Origin: Shinella yambaruensis
GTDB taxonomy: Bacteria; Pseudomonadota; Alphaproteobacteria; Rhizobiales; Rhizobiaceae
Reading direction: 5' to 3'
DNA length: 64,000 nucleotides
Assembly: GCF_022899355.1 (NCBI RefSeq)
Contig: NZ_JALJCK010000005.1
Location: 434,001 to 498,000, forward strand
In this document: positions 16,768-26,720 of the stretch, in pieces
Layout: every line of letters starts with the position of its first letter
How positions within the stretch are numbered: position 1 is the first letter of the stretch
Position numbers and translations under genes: made by a program
Notes under the pieces: model-generated
Told to the model about the DNA's origin: nothing
The model's input: the letters and a program-made list of their open reading frames with translations, nothing else
Database searches by the model: none

Positions 16768-18470
16768 GCTCGCAGCGTCCTTGCATTGGTGCGATTGATG
16801 ACCCAGAGCCCGCAGAGAACGAAGGCGACCGAGATCAATCCGATCAGGGTGAAAATGGCGTTGATGGAGGGCGTGAAGCCGAAGCGCATCTGGTTCCAGA
16901 CATAGACCGGAAGCGTCGGCTCGGTGCCCGTCAGGAACAGCGTCACGATGACCTCGTCGACGGAAAGCGTGAAGCCGAGCATGGCGCCGCCGATGATGGC
17001 CGAGCGGATCATCGGCAGCAGGACATGCAGCAACGTTTTCATCCGCGTGGCGCCGAGATCGAGCGATGCCTCGACGAAGCTCGGGTCGAGCGCCCTCAGG
17101 CGCGTCAGCACGATCAGCATGATGACCGGCATGACGAAGCTCAGATGCCCGACGATCACCCGCGGCAGCCCCTGCGGCAGGCCCGAGAACTGCGCCACGA
17201 TGGCCAGCGAAATCCCGAGCACGATGCCGGGTATCGCGACGGGGACCGCCAGGGCAAGCTGCAGCACGTTGCCGAAGGCCCGGACACGATAGGCGAGGAT
17301 GAGAGCGAAAGCGACGCCGATGACCGTGCCGGCCGCCGTCGACAGGACGGCCACGAAAAGCGTGCGCTGGAACGCCTCGATGAGGGCGGTGTTCGTCCAC
17401 AGTTCCCGATACCACTGGAGCGTGAAACCCGTCAGCGGGAATGTCTGGACACGGCTGTCGTTGAAGGAGAAGACGAGCGTGACCACCAGGGGCGCATAGA
17501 GGAACAGATAGGGCAGCGTGACGGCCAGCTTCAGCAGGATCTGGCCGATACGCCCCCGCAGCGTGGCCGCGCGCTTCAGCGTCGCACCCGCGCCCGAATC
17601 CACGGCCTGGATGATCCCCTTCGAGCGGCCGAGATAGCCGATGACGGCGAGGATGAGGGCGACCGCGAGCATGAGGATGACAGCCTGCGCGGCGCCCAGC
17701 GGCCAGTTCCCGGCCATGCCGAACTGCGATGCGATGACCATGCCGAGCATCGTGCCGTTGAGGCCGCCGACCATGGACGGGCTGACATAATCCCCGACGG
17801 CCAGCAGGAAGGCGAGGGAAAAGCCGATCGCAAGCCCCTGCCTGGAGAGCGGCCAGACGACGTTCGTGAACGTCTGGAACCGGTTCGCGCCCGCATCCCG
17901 GCTTGCTTCCAGCAGGCTTTCCGGAACACGCTCCAGGGCCGTGAAGGAGGAGACGAACACATAGGGAATGGCCATGTAGGCAAGCGTGAGGACGACGGCA
18001 AACCGCGTATAGAGGAACGCGTCGGACGGCTCGGACAGGATGCCGAGCGTGACGAGCAGCGAGTTGATCGCACCGTTCTCGCCAAGGATGACGCGCCAGG
18101 CGAACACGCGCATCAGCAGCGAGATCCAGAGCGGGATGACAACCAGCATGACGGCGACCTGCTTCATCCCGCGCATGTAGCGGCTGACGTAGAATGCCAG
18201 CGGATAGGCGACGAGCGAGGCGAGCGCGGCGGCGACGAAGGCGGTGACCAGCGTCCGCATCACGAGGACGAGCACGGTCCTCGACTGGAACACGGCCGCA
18301 TAGTTCCTCAGCGTCACCTCGTCCGTCACCAGACCCGCCGACGCCTTGAAGAAGCTGGTTCCGAAGAGGACGAGGTTGGGGGCGACGACGAGCGCCAGCA
18401 GCCAGAGGTAGATCAGCCCCGGCGAGGCGGAGGAGACCAGCTTGACGAGTTTTTCGGAGGACCTAGTCAT
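16764..18470 (-). CDS. fused ABC permease (PotB-PotC tandem)
   Basis: One 568-residue polypeptide holds two complete PotB/PotC-type permease domains. Half 1 (~1-290) has six helices and the EAA loop LLEASRDAGANRFQTF; a linker (GYLGRSKGIIQAVDSGAGA) follows; half 2 (~320-568) has six helices and the EAA loop FVEASLDLGATRMKTL. Separate genes are the norm for Pot systems, so this is a genuine fusion giving the pseudo-heterodimeric pore in one chain. The start ATG at 18470 overlaps the upstream ATPase gene by 8 bp. It works with the ATPase at 18463-19533 and the Tat-exported binding protein at 19545-20642. Confidence 0.95.
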   Translation of the reverse strand: MTRSSEKLVKLVSSASPGLIYLWLLALVVAPNLVLFGTSFFKASAGLVTDEVTLRNYAAVFQSRTVLVLVMRTLVTAFVAAALASLVAYPLAFYVSRYMRGMKQVAVMLVVIPLWISLLMRVFAWRVILGENGAINSLLVTLGILSEPSDAFLYTRFAVVLTLAYMAIPYVFVSSFTALERVPESLLEASRDAGANRFQTFTNVVWPLSRQGLAIGFSLAFLLAVGDYVSPSMVGGLNGTMLGMVIASQFGMAGNWPLGAAQAVILMLAVALILAVIGYLGRSKGIIQAVDSGAGATLKRAATLRGRIGQILLKLAVTLPYLFLYAPLVVTLVFSFNDSRVQTFPLTGFTLQWYRELWTNTALIEAFQRTLFVAVLSTAAGTVIGVAFALILAYRVRAFGNVLQLALAVPVAIPGIVLGISLAIVAQFSGLPQGLPRVIVGHLSFVMPVIMLIVLTRLRALDPSFVEASLDLGATRMKTLLHVLLPMIRSAIIGGAMLGFTLSVDEVIVTLFLTGTEPTLPVYVWNQMRFGFTPSINAIFTLIGLISVAFVLCGLWVINRTNARTLRA

Positions 18471-19533
18471 CGAGATACACCACGTCGTCGAAGAGCAGGC
18501 CCGCCGGCACGGTGTCACCGACCTTGAGAGCGAGCCCCTTGCGGGAGGGAACATGGCTCGTCAGCATCTGGCCGCCGCTTTCCATGACGACCTCGATGAC
18601 GCTGCCGAGGAACATGACCCGAGCGATCCTTGCGTCGAAGGTCACATCGCAGCGGCCTTCCGGCTGCACGTCGAGCGCTTCGAAGCGCAGGGCGACGGCG
18701 CTCGGCTGCGCCCTGCCGGCCACGCGGCTGCGGGGAATGTCGACCGGCCCGAACCGCAAGGATGCAGCATCCCCCGGATTCGGCGAAGCGGAAATCCTGT
18801 TCGACTTTCCGATGAAGTCGGCAACGAAGGCGTTGGCCGGCCTGTAGTAGATCTCCTCCGGCGTGCCGATCTGCTGGATCAGCCCGCCGCTCATCACGGC
18901 GATGCGGTCGGACATGGACAGGGCCTCGCCCTGGTCGTGGGTGACGTAGATGAAGGTGATGCCGAGCGACTTCTGCAGGTCGACGAGGACGTGCTGCATC
19001 TGTTCGCGCAGCTTGAGATCGAGCGCACCCAGCGGCTCATCCAGCAGCAGGATTTTCGGGCGGCCGACGATGGCCCGGGCGAGCGCGGCGCGCTGCCGCT
19101 GGCCACCGGACATCTCATGGGGCAGGCGCTCGGCAAAGGCGCCGAGATTGACCTTGGCGATCGCATCATCGACGCGCGTTGCGATCTCCGCCTTCGCAAC
19201 GCCCTTCATGCGGAGCGGATAGGCGACGTTCTCCCACACGGTCATGTGCGGGAAGAGGGCGTATGACTGGAAGACCGTGTTGGTATCCCGCAGGTTTGGC
19301 GGCAACGTCGTGATGTCGTCGCCTGCCAGCCATATGTTGCCCCGATCCGGCGCCTCGAAGCCCGCGATCAGCCGTAGCGTCGTCGTCTTGCCGCAGCCGG
19401 AGGGGCCGAGGAGGGAGAAGAACTCCCCCTCCCCGATGTCCAGGGACAAATCGTGCAGCGCCTTGTACGCACCGAACGACAATGACAGGCCTGAAAGCCG
19501 CAGGAACGGCCCGGAAGCGTTGACTGGGCTCAT
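18463..19533 (-). CDS. ABC transporter ATPase (PotA-like)
   Basis: The 356-residue ATPase has Walker A LLGPSGCGKTTTLRLIAG (~43-60), Q-loop FQSYALFPHM, signature MSGGQRQR, Walker B ILLLDEPLGALD and H-loop YVTHDQGEA, followed by a TOBE domain after VADFIGKSNRI. The overall pattern is that of the PotA/FbpC group that energises spermidine/putrescine- or 2-aminoethylphosphonate-type importers. The ATG at 19533 was chosen over an upstream in-frame codon because the protein then begins MSPVNASGPFLRLSGLS. It overlaps the fused permease gene by 8 bp. Confidence 0.95.
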   Translation of the reverse strand: MSPVNASGPFLRLSGLSLSFGAYKALHDLSLDIGEGEFFSLLGPSGCGKTTTLRLIAGFEAPDRGNIWLAGDDITTLPPNLRDTNTVFQSYALFPHMTVWENVAYPLRMKGVAKAEIATRVDDAIAKVNLGAFAERLPHEMSGGQRQRAALARAIVGRPKILLLDEPLGALDLKLREQMQHVLVDLQKSLGITFIYVTHDQGEALSMSDRIAVMSGGLIQQIGTPEEIYYRPANAFVADFIGKSNRISASPNPGDAASLRFGPVDIPRSRVAGRAQPSAVALRFEALDVQPEGRCDVTFDARIARVMFLGSVIEVVMESGGQMLTSHVPSRKGLALKVGDTVPAGLLFDDVVYLDD

Positions 19534-19544
19534 CGAACGTGTCC

Positions 19545-20642
19545 TCACAGGGTGCCGGCTTTGAAGTCGTTCCACATCGCCACACGGCGGTCGATGTCCT
19601 CCGGCAGCTTCGATATGACCATCTTGTTCCAGAAGCCGTCCTCCGTCTGGTCAAGAATGTTCGTATTCGCCAGGGCCTCCGGCGAGACGCCGGCCTTTGC
19701 GGCCGCCTCGGGGCTGAGAACGCCGTTGTTGCTGTTGGTGCTGATGAAGCGTGCCTGCCAGGTCGGCGTCAGCGTCTCGTTGATGAAATCGTACACCTCC
19801 TTCCTGCGGCCCCGCTCGGTCAGGACGGCGCAGTCGAGCCAGGTGGGCGTGCCTTCCTGCGGGAAGGTATAGGCGAAGTTCTTGCCGAGCGACTTCAGCT
19901 TGTTGACGATCGAGATGTTCTGGCAGTAGCCGATCACCGCGTCGCCCGCCGCATAGATCGTCAGGGCATCGTCGAAGCCGCGGGCGATGGTGTTGACCTG
20001 GGGCCGCAGGGTGCGCAGCGCATCCGCACACGCCTCGAACTCCTCGTCCGTCAGGTTGAACGGGTCGGCCGCCTTGATCTTGAGCGCGATCATCTGCATG
20101 ACGACGTAGCCGTCGTCGAACAGGTTGACCTTGCCGGCGTATTTCGGATCCCAGAGCGCGTCCCAGCTCTGCGGCTCGCCGCCGGTGGCATCGGCATCGT
20201 ACATCAGCGGCTGGTTGCCCCAGTTGTACGGCAGGGCGTAGAGGGTGCCGTCGATCGTGGCCTTCGCCTCCCAGTCCATCGACGAGGCGATGTTCGACCT
20301 GTTGGGAACCTGGGAGGCGTCGAAGGGCGCGATCAGGCCCGAGTTCTTGAAGCGATTGGCCGTGCCCGTGTCGAAATAGATGACATCGGGCGAAATGGCG
20401 CCCGATTGGACGGTCGCGAACATCTCGTCGATCGATCCGGAGCGGACGGCCTTGATTTTCACGCCGGTTTTTTCCGTGTACTCGGCAATCCACGGGTCGT
20501 CCTGATAGGTTTCCCACGTCAGAAGGGTGATCTCACCCTGGTCGGCGAAAGCCCGCTTCGCAAGGCCCGGCAGTGTCACCAGAGCGCCGAGACCCGCGGC
20601 GCTCTTCAGGAAGGTTCGGCGGTCAAATTGGTAGTTGCCCAT
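19545..20642 (-). CDS. ABC transporter substrate-binding protein (PotD-like, Tat-exported)
   Basis: The 365-residue binding protein has a twin-arginine signal (DRRTFLKSAAGLGALVTLPG), so it is exported folded. The mature domain has the PotD-family pattern LLTWETYQDDPWIAEYTEKTGV, PYNWGNQPLMYD and EVYDFINETLTPTWQARF. PotD-like proteins bind polyamines, but the family also serves other small polar ligands, and the surrounding genes are sugar-oxidation enzymes, so an amino sugar or aldonate-type ligand is possible. It lies 91 nt downstream of the RraA-like gene, across a structured gap. Confidence 0.94.
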   Translation of the reverse strand: MGNYQFDRRTFLKSAAGLGALVTLPGLAKRAFADQGEITLLTWETYQDDPWIAEYTEKTGVKIKAVRSGSIDEMFATVQSGAISPDVIYFDTGTANRFKNSGLIAPFDASQVPNRSNIASSMDWEAKATIDGTLYALPYNWGNQPLMYDADATGGEPQSWDALWDPKYAGKVNLFDDGYVVMQMIALKIKAADPFNLTDEEFEACADALRTLRPQVNTIARGFDDALTIYAAGDAVIGYCQNISIVNKLKSLGKNFAYTFPQEGTPTWLDCAVLTERGRRKEVYDFINETLTPTWQARFISTNSNNGVLSPEAAAKAGVSPEALANTNILDQTEDGFWNKMVISKLPEDIDRRVAMWNDFKAGTL

Positions 20643-20670
20643 GCTTTTAATCCTCTCTGGTCGGTTAGCG

Positions 20671-20723
20671 GGGGAGCAACTTCCGGCGACGGCTTCGCCT
20701 TCGGCTCTTTTCGGCCGCTCCCC
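20671..20723 (-). terminator. inverted repeat between RraA-like gene and binding protein
   Basis: GGGGAGC (20671-20677) and GCTCCCC (20717-20723) can pair across a 39-nt loop that itself contains short complementary segments, in the 91-nt gap before the binding-protein gene. It may stabilise or partially terminate the mRNA; there is no U-run. Confidence 0.35.
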
Positions 20724-20733
20724 TTTCGATGAC

Positions 20734-21387
20734 TTACAAAACGCCGTATTTTTCGTAGACTTCGCGCAGCAGCCTGCCCTCCAGGAGTTCGTTCCTGGAA
20801 TTGTTCTCGCTCGTGGCCTTGGTCATGGCGAGATCGAGCACCTGCTGCTCGATGTCCTGCGGAATGACAACGACACCATCGATGTCGGCGAACACGATGT
20901 CGCCGGAGCGGACGATCACACCCGCGCAGATGATTTCCGTGTCATGCTCGATCATCTTTGCGCGGCCGATGCTGTCGAGCGGGCCGATGCCGCCGTGGAA
21001 CACCGGAAATCCGAGGTGCTTGATGTGCTTGGTGTCGCGCACGAGACCATCCGTCACGCACCCGTTGGCGCCCCGCATCTTGGCCGCTGTCGACAGAAGC
21101 TCCCCCCAGGGAGCGATGCGCTCGGTCGGGCCATTGCAGGCGAGCACGGCGACATCGTCCTTCGTCAGGCTGTCCACAAGCTCCATTTCGAGTTCGTAGG
21201 GGTTGTCGTTGTCGCGCCTGCCGTAGACGGTCGCGTAAAGGCCGGTCCGCGCACGGCCCATCAGGACCGATGCATCGTCGACGGGGCGGATGAATGGCCG
21301 CATCGCCTGGCTGGTCTGGCCGAGACTGTCCATCACGTCGGACAGCACGCCGGTGTAGAGCTGCTTTGCGTAAGTTTCGAACTGCAT
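20734..21387 (-). CDS. RraA-like class II aldolase family protein
   Basis: The 217-residue protein has the RraA/HMG-aldolase fold. The substrate/metal segment reads WGELLSTAAKMRGANGCVTD, followed by GLVRD: the G-E/N-L-L-x-A-A-x-x-R-G and DG-x-x-R-D signature, with Arg and Asp for substrate and Mg binding, is complete, as in true 4-hydroxy-4-methyl-2-oxoglutarate/oxaloacetate-type aldolases. In this cluster it is the best candidate for retro-aldol cleavage of the 2-keto-3-deoxy sugar acid made by the IlvD/Edd enzyme (Dahms-like route, giving pyruvate plus an aldehyde). That use is inference; the family also contains RNase E inhibitors. It is the first gene after the operator at 21402. Confidence 0.9.
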   Translation of the reverse strand: MQFETYAKQLYTGVLSDVMDSLGQTSQAMRPFIRPVDDASVLMGRARTGLYATVYGRRDNDNPYELEMELVDSLTKDDVAVLACNGPTERIAPWGELLSTAAKMRGANGCVTDGLVRDTKHIKHLGFPVFHGGIGPLDSIGRAKMIEHDTEIICAGVIVRSGDIVFADIDGVVVIPQDIEQQVLDLAMTKATSENNSRNELLEGRLLREVYEKYGVL

Positions 21388-21401
21388 CGCTTGTTCCTTA
21401 C

Positions 21402-21413
21402 TTTAACGATAAA
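21402..21413. promoter_or_regulatory. LacI operator copy TTTAACGATAAA
   Basis: It is one base from the perfect palindrome at 23199-23210 (TTTAACGTTAAA) and lies 15 bp upstream of the RraA-like start, in the 63-nt gap after the dehydratase gene. It should place the downstream operon (RraA-like gene to HAD gene) under the LacI regulator at 23321. Confidence 0.72.
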
Positions 21414-21450
21414 CCTTGAAGCCGGAAATAGTGCCAAAAGGGGCGTACGG

Positions 21451-23166
21451 CTAATGCGCTTCCCTGACGACAGCGTCGCCGCTGGCGCCGACGAGAAAGT
21501 CCAGGTCGGCACCCGTATGGGCCTGCATCACATGATCCTGGTAGAGTTTCACAAAGCCGCGCGGGGTGACCGTTCGAGGCTGCACCCACGCCTTCGCGCG
21601 TTTCTCAAGCTCGTCTTGGGAGACCAGAAGCTCCAGCGTTCCTTCATAGGCATTCATCCGGATGCGGTCGCCGGTCTTCACCAGAGCGAGCGGTCCGCCC
21701 ACCGAGGTTTCCGGCGAGACATGCAGGACGACGGCACCGAAGGCGGTGCCCGACATGCGCGCGTCGGAAATTCTCAGCATGTCGCGCACGCCTTCGCGCA
21801 CCAGTCGCGCCGGGATCGGCATGTTCCCGACCTCAGCCATGCCGGGATATCCCCTCGGCCCGCAGCCCTGGAGCACCAGCACCGTATCGGCCGTGACCGG
21901 CAGGTCGGGATCGTCGATCTTCGTCTTCATCTCCTCGACGGAGGAAAACACATAGGCCTCCCCCTCGTGCACGAGAAGAGATTCCGTCGCCGCCGAAGGC
22001 TTGATGACCGCGCCATCGGGCGCGATGTTTCCCCGCAGCACGCGGATGCCGGCTTTTGGCCGAACCGGATTGTCCAGCGCGCGGATCACGTCGTCGTTGA
22101 AGCACTCGCCCTCGGCGGCGACCTCGACGACCGAGCGCCCCTCCACCGTCAGCGCATCGCGCAGCAAGCCCTTGATCTGCGCGAGAACCGCCGGCACGCC
22201 ACCGGCATTGCAGAACTCTTCCATCAAGTGCTTGCCCGACGGCAGGCAGTTGACGAGCAGCGGCACCTCGGAGCCGAGGTTGAAATCGTCCAGCTTCAGG
22301 TTGACGCCAATTCTTCCAGCAATTGCAAGCAGATGGACGATCGCGTTGGTCGAACCACCCAGCGCCGCATTCGCAAGGATCGCATTCTCGAAACTCGCCC
22401 TTGTCAGGATCTTCGAAAGCCGGAGATCCTCGCGCACCATCGCAACGATGCGGTTGCCGGTGAGATGCGCGAGCGCGAAGCGGCGCGCATCGACCGCGGG
22501 ATAGGCCGAATTCATCGGCAGTGCCACGCCCATAACCTCGACCAGCGAGGCCATTGTCGATGCCGTGCCCATAGTGTTGCAGACGCCGACGGAGCGGCTC
22601 ATTCCGCTTTCAGCTGCAACGAAGTCCTTCATGGACATCGTGCCTGCCCGCACCTCTTCGGAGAACTTCCAGACATCCGTGCCCGAGGCGATCGTCCTGC
22701 CCCGGAAATTGCCGCTGAGTGCCGGTCCGGCCGAGACCATGATGGTCGGCAGATCGACGCTGGCAGCCCCCATCAACTGGGCCGGCGTGGTCTTGTCGCA
22801 GCCGGCGAGCAGAACGACACCGTCCATTCCATGGGCGCGGATCGACTCCTCCACCTGCATGGCGAGCAGGTTGCGAAACAGCATGGCGGTCGGGCGCATC
22901 TGGTCCTCCCCGAGCGAGCCGACCGGAAATTCCAGCGGCAGGCCACCCGCCTCCCAGATGCCACGCTTGACGGCCTCAGCGAGGCCCTTCAGGCCCGCAT
23001 TGCACGGATTGAACTCCGACCAGGTATTGCAGATGCCGATGACCGGCCGGCCATCGAAGACATGATCGGGCAGTCCCTGCATCTTCATCGAGCTGCGATG
23101 GATGAAACCATCCTTCCCGCCGCTGCCGAACCAATCCTGGCTTCTCAGTCTCTGCTTGCGCTCCAC
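21451..23166 (-). CDS. IlvD/Edd family aldonate dehydratase
   Basis: The ~571-residue dehydratase belongs to the Fe-S IlvD/Edd family. Cluster cysteines appear in GICNTWSEFNPCNAGL, VLLAGCDKTTPAQLMGA and GVCNTMGTASTMA, and the C-terminal half has ISDARMSGTAFG and MNAYEGTLELLV. Motif wording (RSQDWFG...IHRSSMKMQG) matches the pentonate branch (L-arabinonate/D-xylonate dehydratases) rather than dihydroxyacid dehydratase. It would turn the aldonate into a 2-keto-3-deoxy acid. The GTG at 23166 has GGAGG eight bases upstream; an in-frame GTG at 23181 is the alternative start. A perfect LacI operator begins 33 bp upstream. Confidence 0.92.
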   Translation of the reverse strand: MERKQRLRSQDWFGSGGKDGFIHRSSMKMQGLPDHVFDGRPVIGICNTWSEFNPCNAGLKGLAEAVKRGIWEAGGLPLEFPVGSLGEDQMRPTAMLFRNLLAMQVEESIRAHGMDGVVLLAGCDKTTPAQLMGAASVDLPTIMVSAGPALSGNFRGRTIASGTDVWKFSEEVRAGTMSMKDFVAAESGMSRSVGVCNTMGTASTMASLVEVMGVALPMNSAYPAVDARRFALAHLTGNRIVAMVREDLRLSKILTRASFENAILANAALGGSTNAIVHLLAIAGRIGVNLKLDDFNLGSEVPLLVNCLPSGKHLMEEFCNAGGVPAVLAQIKGLLRDALTVEGRSVVEVAAEGECFNDDVIRALDNPVRPKAGIRVLRGNIAPDGAVIKPSAATESLLVHEGEAYVFSSVEEMKTKIDDPDLPVTADTVLVLQGCGPRGYPGMAEVGNMPIPARLVREGVRDMLRISDARMSGTAFGAVVLHVSPETSVGGPLALVKTGDRIRMNAYEGTLELLVSQDELEKRAKAWVQPRTVTPRGFVKLYQDHVMQAHTGADLDFLVGASGDAVVREAH

Positions 23167-23198
23167 GACATGCGCCTCCACGCCTCTGTTGGATTAGA

Positions 23199-23210
23199 TT
23201 TAACGTTAAA
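23199..23210. promoter_or_regulatory. LacI operator TTTAACGTTAAA
   Basis: This is a 12-bp perfect palindrome with a central CG, between the divergent dehydratase gene and the LacI gene, only ~33 bp from the dehydratase start. A near copy lies at 21402-21413. Confidence 0.82.
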
Positions 23211-23320
23211 CCTATTTCCTGTCAACAGGCCAGATTGTTCTCGTTCCGGCGGGCGAGATTGTAAACATCGAGTTGAGTTGTATTGTTGCCGCCAGCGATC
23301 GGACCGAATATGTGCAGGCG

Positions 23321-24355
23321 ATGATCATGAAGAAAAATCAACAGGGTCAGGGACGCGCAACCCTTCGGGACGTCGCCGACGCCGCCGGCGTTTCCATCAT
23401 GACCGTGTCCAACGTCGTGAACGGAAAGACCGCCCGCGTCAGCGATGAAATCCGGCTTCTCGTCAAGGAAAAGATCAAAGACCTGAAATATGTGCCGCAT
23501 CTGCGCGGCCGCGGCCTGCGGCTGGCGAAAGACTTTGCGATCGGCCTGGTCATGCTGCATCCGGAGCGGCGCTTCCTCAACGACCCCTTCAACACCGAGG
23601 TCGCGGCCGGCATGAGCAACAAGCTCGCACAGAACGGTTACGGCCTGCTGATCTTCGGAGCGCAAAATTCGAAGGATCTCGAAAACAAGCTGCCGCGCAT
23701 TTCGCAGCTGGATGCCCTTGCCGTCTACATCTTCGGCGACACCGCTCAGCGCGATGCTGTCTATACCAAGCTCGCCGCGCTCGGCCTGCCCATGCTCCTC
23801 ATCGGCGACGAGGCGAACGACAGCCTGGCGGATGCCAGTTTCGTACGCCAGACGAACGAGGAAGGCGCATTTCAGCTGGCCGAGCTTGGGCTTTCGAATG
23901 GCGCCCGCAAGATCCTGTTCATGCGCCCGGACCATTTCTGGCCGGCCATGGCGCAGCGCGAACTCGGGGCCCGCAAGGCAGCGGCCGGACGCGCCGATGT
24001 CGAAACCATGATCTGCACGGAAATCAACTTCCAGGCCGTCGTGAGCCAGGTGAAGACGCGGCTATCGGCCAACCCGCCGGATTTCGTCATGGGCGGCAAC
24101 GACCTGTTCGGCATTGCCGCCACACAGGCGGCGCTTCAGCTCGGCTTCTCCATCAAGAAGGATCTGATGATCACCGGCTTCAACGGATTTGCCTTCCGTG
24201 AATATTCGATGCCGCTCCTGACCTCCATGCGCTCGCCTGCCTATGAAATCGGCGAGGCGGCGGCGGCGGCGCTGTTGAAGCGGATCACCAAGGGAAGTTT
24301 CCCGGGTGGCAAAGTGCTGAACGTCGAGTTCCTGCCGGGCGATACCTGCGCCTGA
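23321..24355 (+). CDS. LacI family transcriptional regulator of region 2
   Basis: The 344-residue LacI-type regulator has the HTH ATLRDVADAAGVSIMTVSNV with the hinge region HLRGRGLRLAKDFAIGLVML, then a sensor domain with DFVMGGNDLFGIAATQAALQ and a late SMRSPAYEIGEAAAAALL. ATGs at 23321 and 23327 are both possible; neither has a strong ribosome site. It is divergent from the aldonate dehydratase gene and the inferred owner of the TTTAACGTTAAA operators at 23199 and 21402, so it probably governs the whole aldose-oxidation regulon (12455-23166). The inducer is probably a pathway sugar or aldonate. Confidence 0.93.
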   Translation: MIMKKNQQGQGRATLRDVADAAGVSIMTVSNVVNGKTARVSDEIRLLVKEKIKDLKYVPHLRGRGLRLAKDFAIGLVMLHPERRFLNDPFNTEVAAGMSNKLAQNGYGLLIFGAQNSKDLENKLPRISQLDALAVYIFGDTAQRDAVYTKLAALGLPMLLIGDEANDSLADASFVRQTNEEGAFQLAELGLSNGARKILFMRPDHFWPAMAQRELGARKAAAGRADVETMICTEINFQAVVSQVKTRLSANPPDFVMGGNDLFGIAATQAALQLGFSIKKDLMITGFNGFAFREYSMPLLTSMRSPAYEIGEAAAAALLKRITKGSFPGGKVLNVEFLPGDTCA

Positions 24356-24373
24356 CGGCAATCCCCGCAATGG

Positions 24374-24389
24374 CTGGCCTCGCGGCCAG
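24374..24389. terminator. short hairpin between convergent genes
   Basis: CTGGCC-tcgc-GGCCAG forms a 6-bp stem in the 167-nt gap where the LacI gene and the fused ATPase gene converge. Its position suits a bidirectional terminator, but there is no T-tract, so this is tentative. Confidence 0.35.
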
Positions 24390-24522
24390 GCAAGGCGGTT
24401 TCCATAGTCAGTTCCATGAGGCCGATGGTCGGCCGGCGCGATATCTTGCCTGCCGCCCAGGTTCGTCCAGCAGCATCCATCAGCAACTTGAAATCGCGGT
24501 TACGTGCATTCCCGCACCCGGA

Positions 24523-26343
<1,821 letters not shown>

Positions 26344-26415
26344 CCTGTTTTCCCTTCTGGAGCGGCCGAAGCCAAATCGCTTCGGCGGTCGGACAATGCG
26401 GCAAACTGAACTGCG

Positions 26416-26709
26416 CTAGGCGGCGGTGTGGATCGGATCGACCGGATGCTTGGCCAGCGGAAGCACGTCGATATCGTACATCCAGGGGTTGGCTGGCAGG
26501 CTGGTGATGATCTCGTGCAGCTGCGTTGCATCCGCTGCGCGCCACAGACCCCAGTTCTCGAAGCGGCAGGGCACACGCCACATGCGCACCAGGTGCCCCT
26601 CCTTGATCAGCTCGGCGGCATGAGCGCGCTCGTCGCGGATCACCTTCGCCTTCAATTCCGGATCCATGTCGTCAGACCAGCGCAGCTTGATGTTGACCAG
26701 AAATTCCAT
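26416..26709 (-). CDS. muconolactone delta-isomerase family protein
   Basis: The small 97-residue protein begins MEFLVNIKLRW and has the muconolactone isomerase/YCII-like ferredoxin fold pattern, with RDERAHAAELIKEGHLVRMW in the middle and LPANPWMYDIDVLPLAKHPV at the end. True CatC acts in beta-ketoadipate metabolism, but no other catechol-pathway gene is near. The ATG at 26709 follows GAGGG; an alternative ATG at 26724 overlaps the preceding stop (ATGA). It lies between the flavoprotein gene and the fused ATPase gene. Lactone or double-bond isomerisation is plausible but unproven. Confidence 0.88.
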   Translation of the reverse strand: MEFLVNIKLRWSDDMDPELKAKVIRDERAHAAELIKEGHLVRMWRVPCRFENWGLWRAADATQLHEIITSLPANPWMYDIDVLPLAKHPVDPIHTAA

Positions 26710-26720
26710 TGCATGTTCCC

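Noticed and set aside
20635-23448. Very long plus-strand open frame (937 codons) across the aldolase and dehydratase genes
   Set aside because: It is antisense to two clear genes with conserved motifs, its translation is rich in His/Arg/Asp-type shadow composition, and it has no ribosome site.
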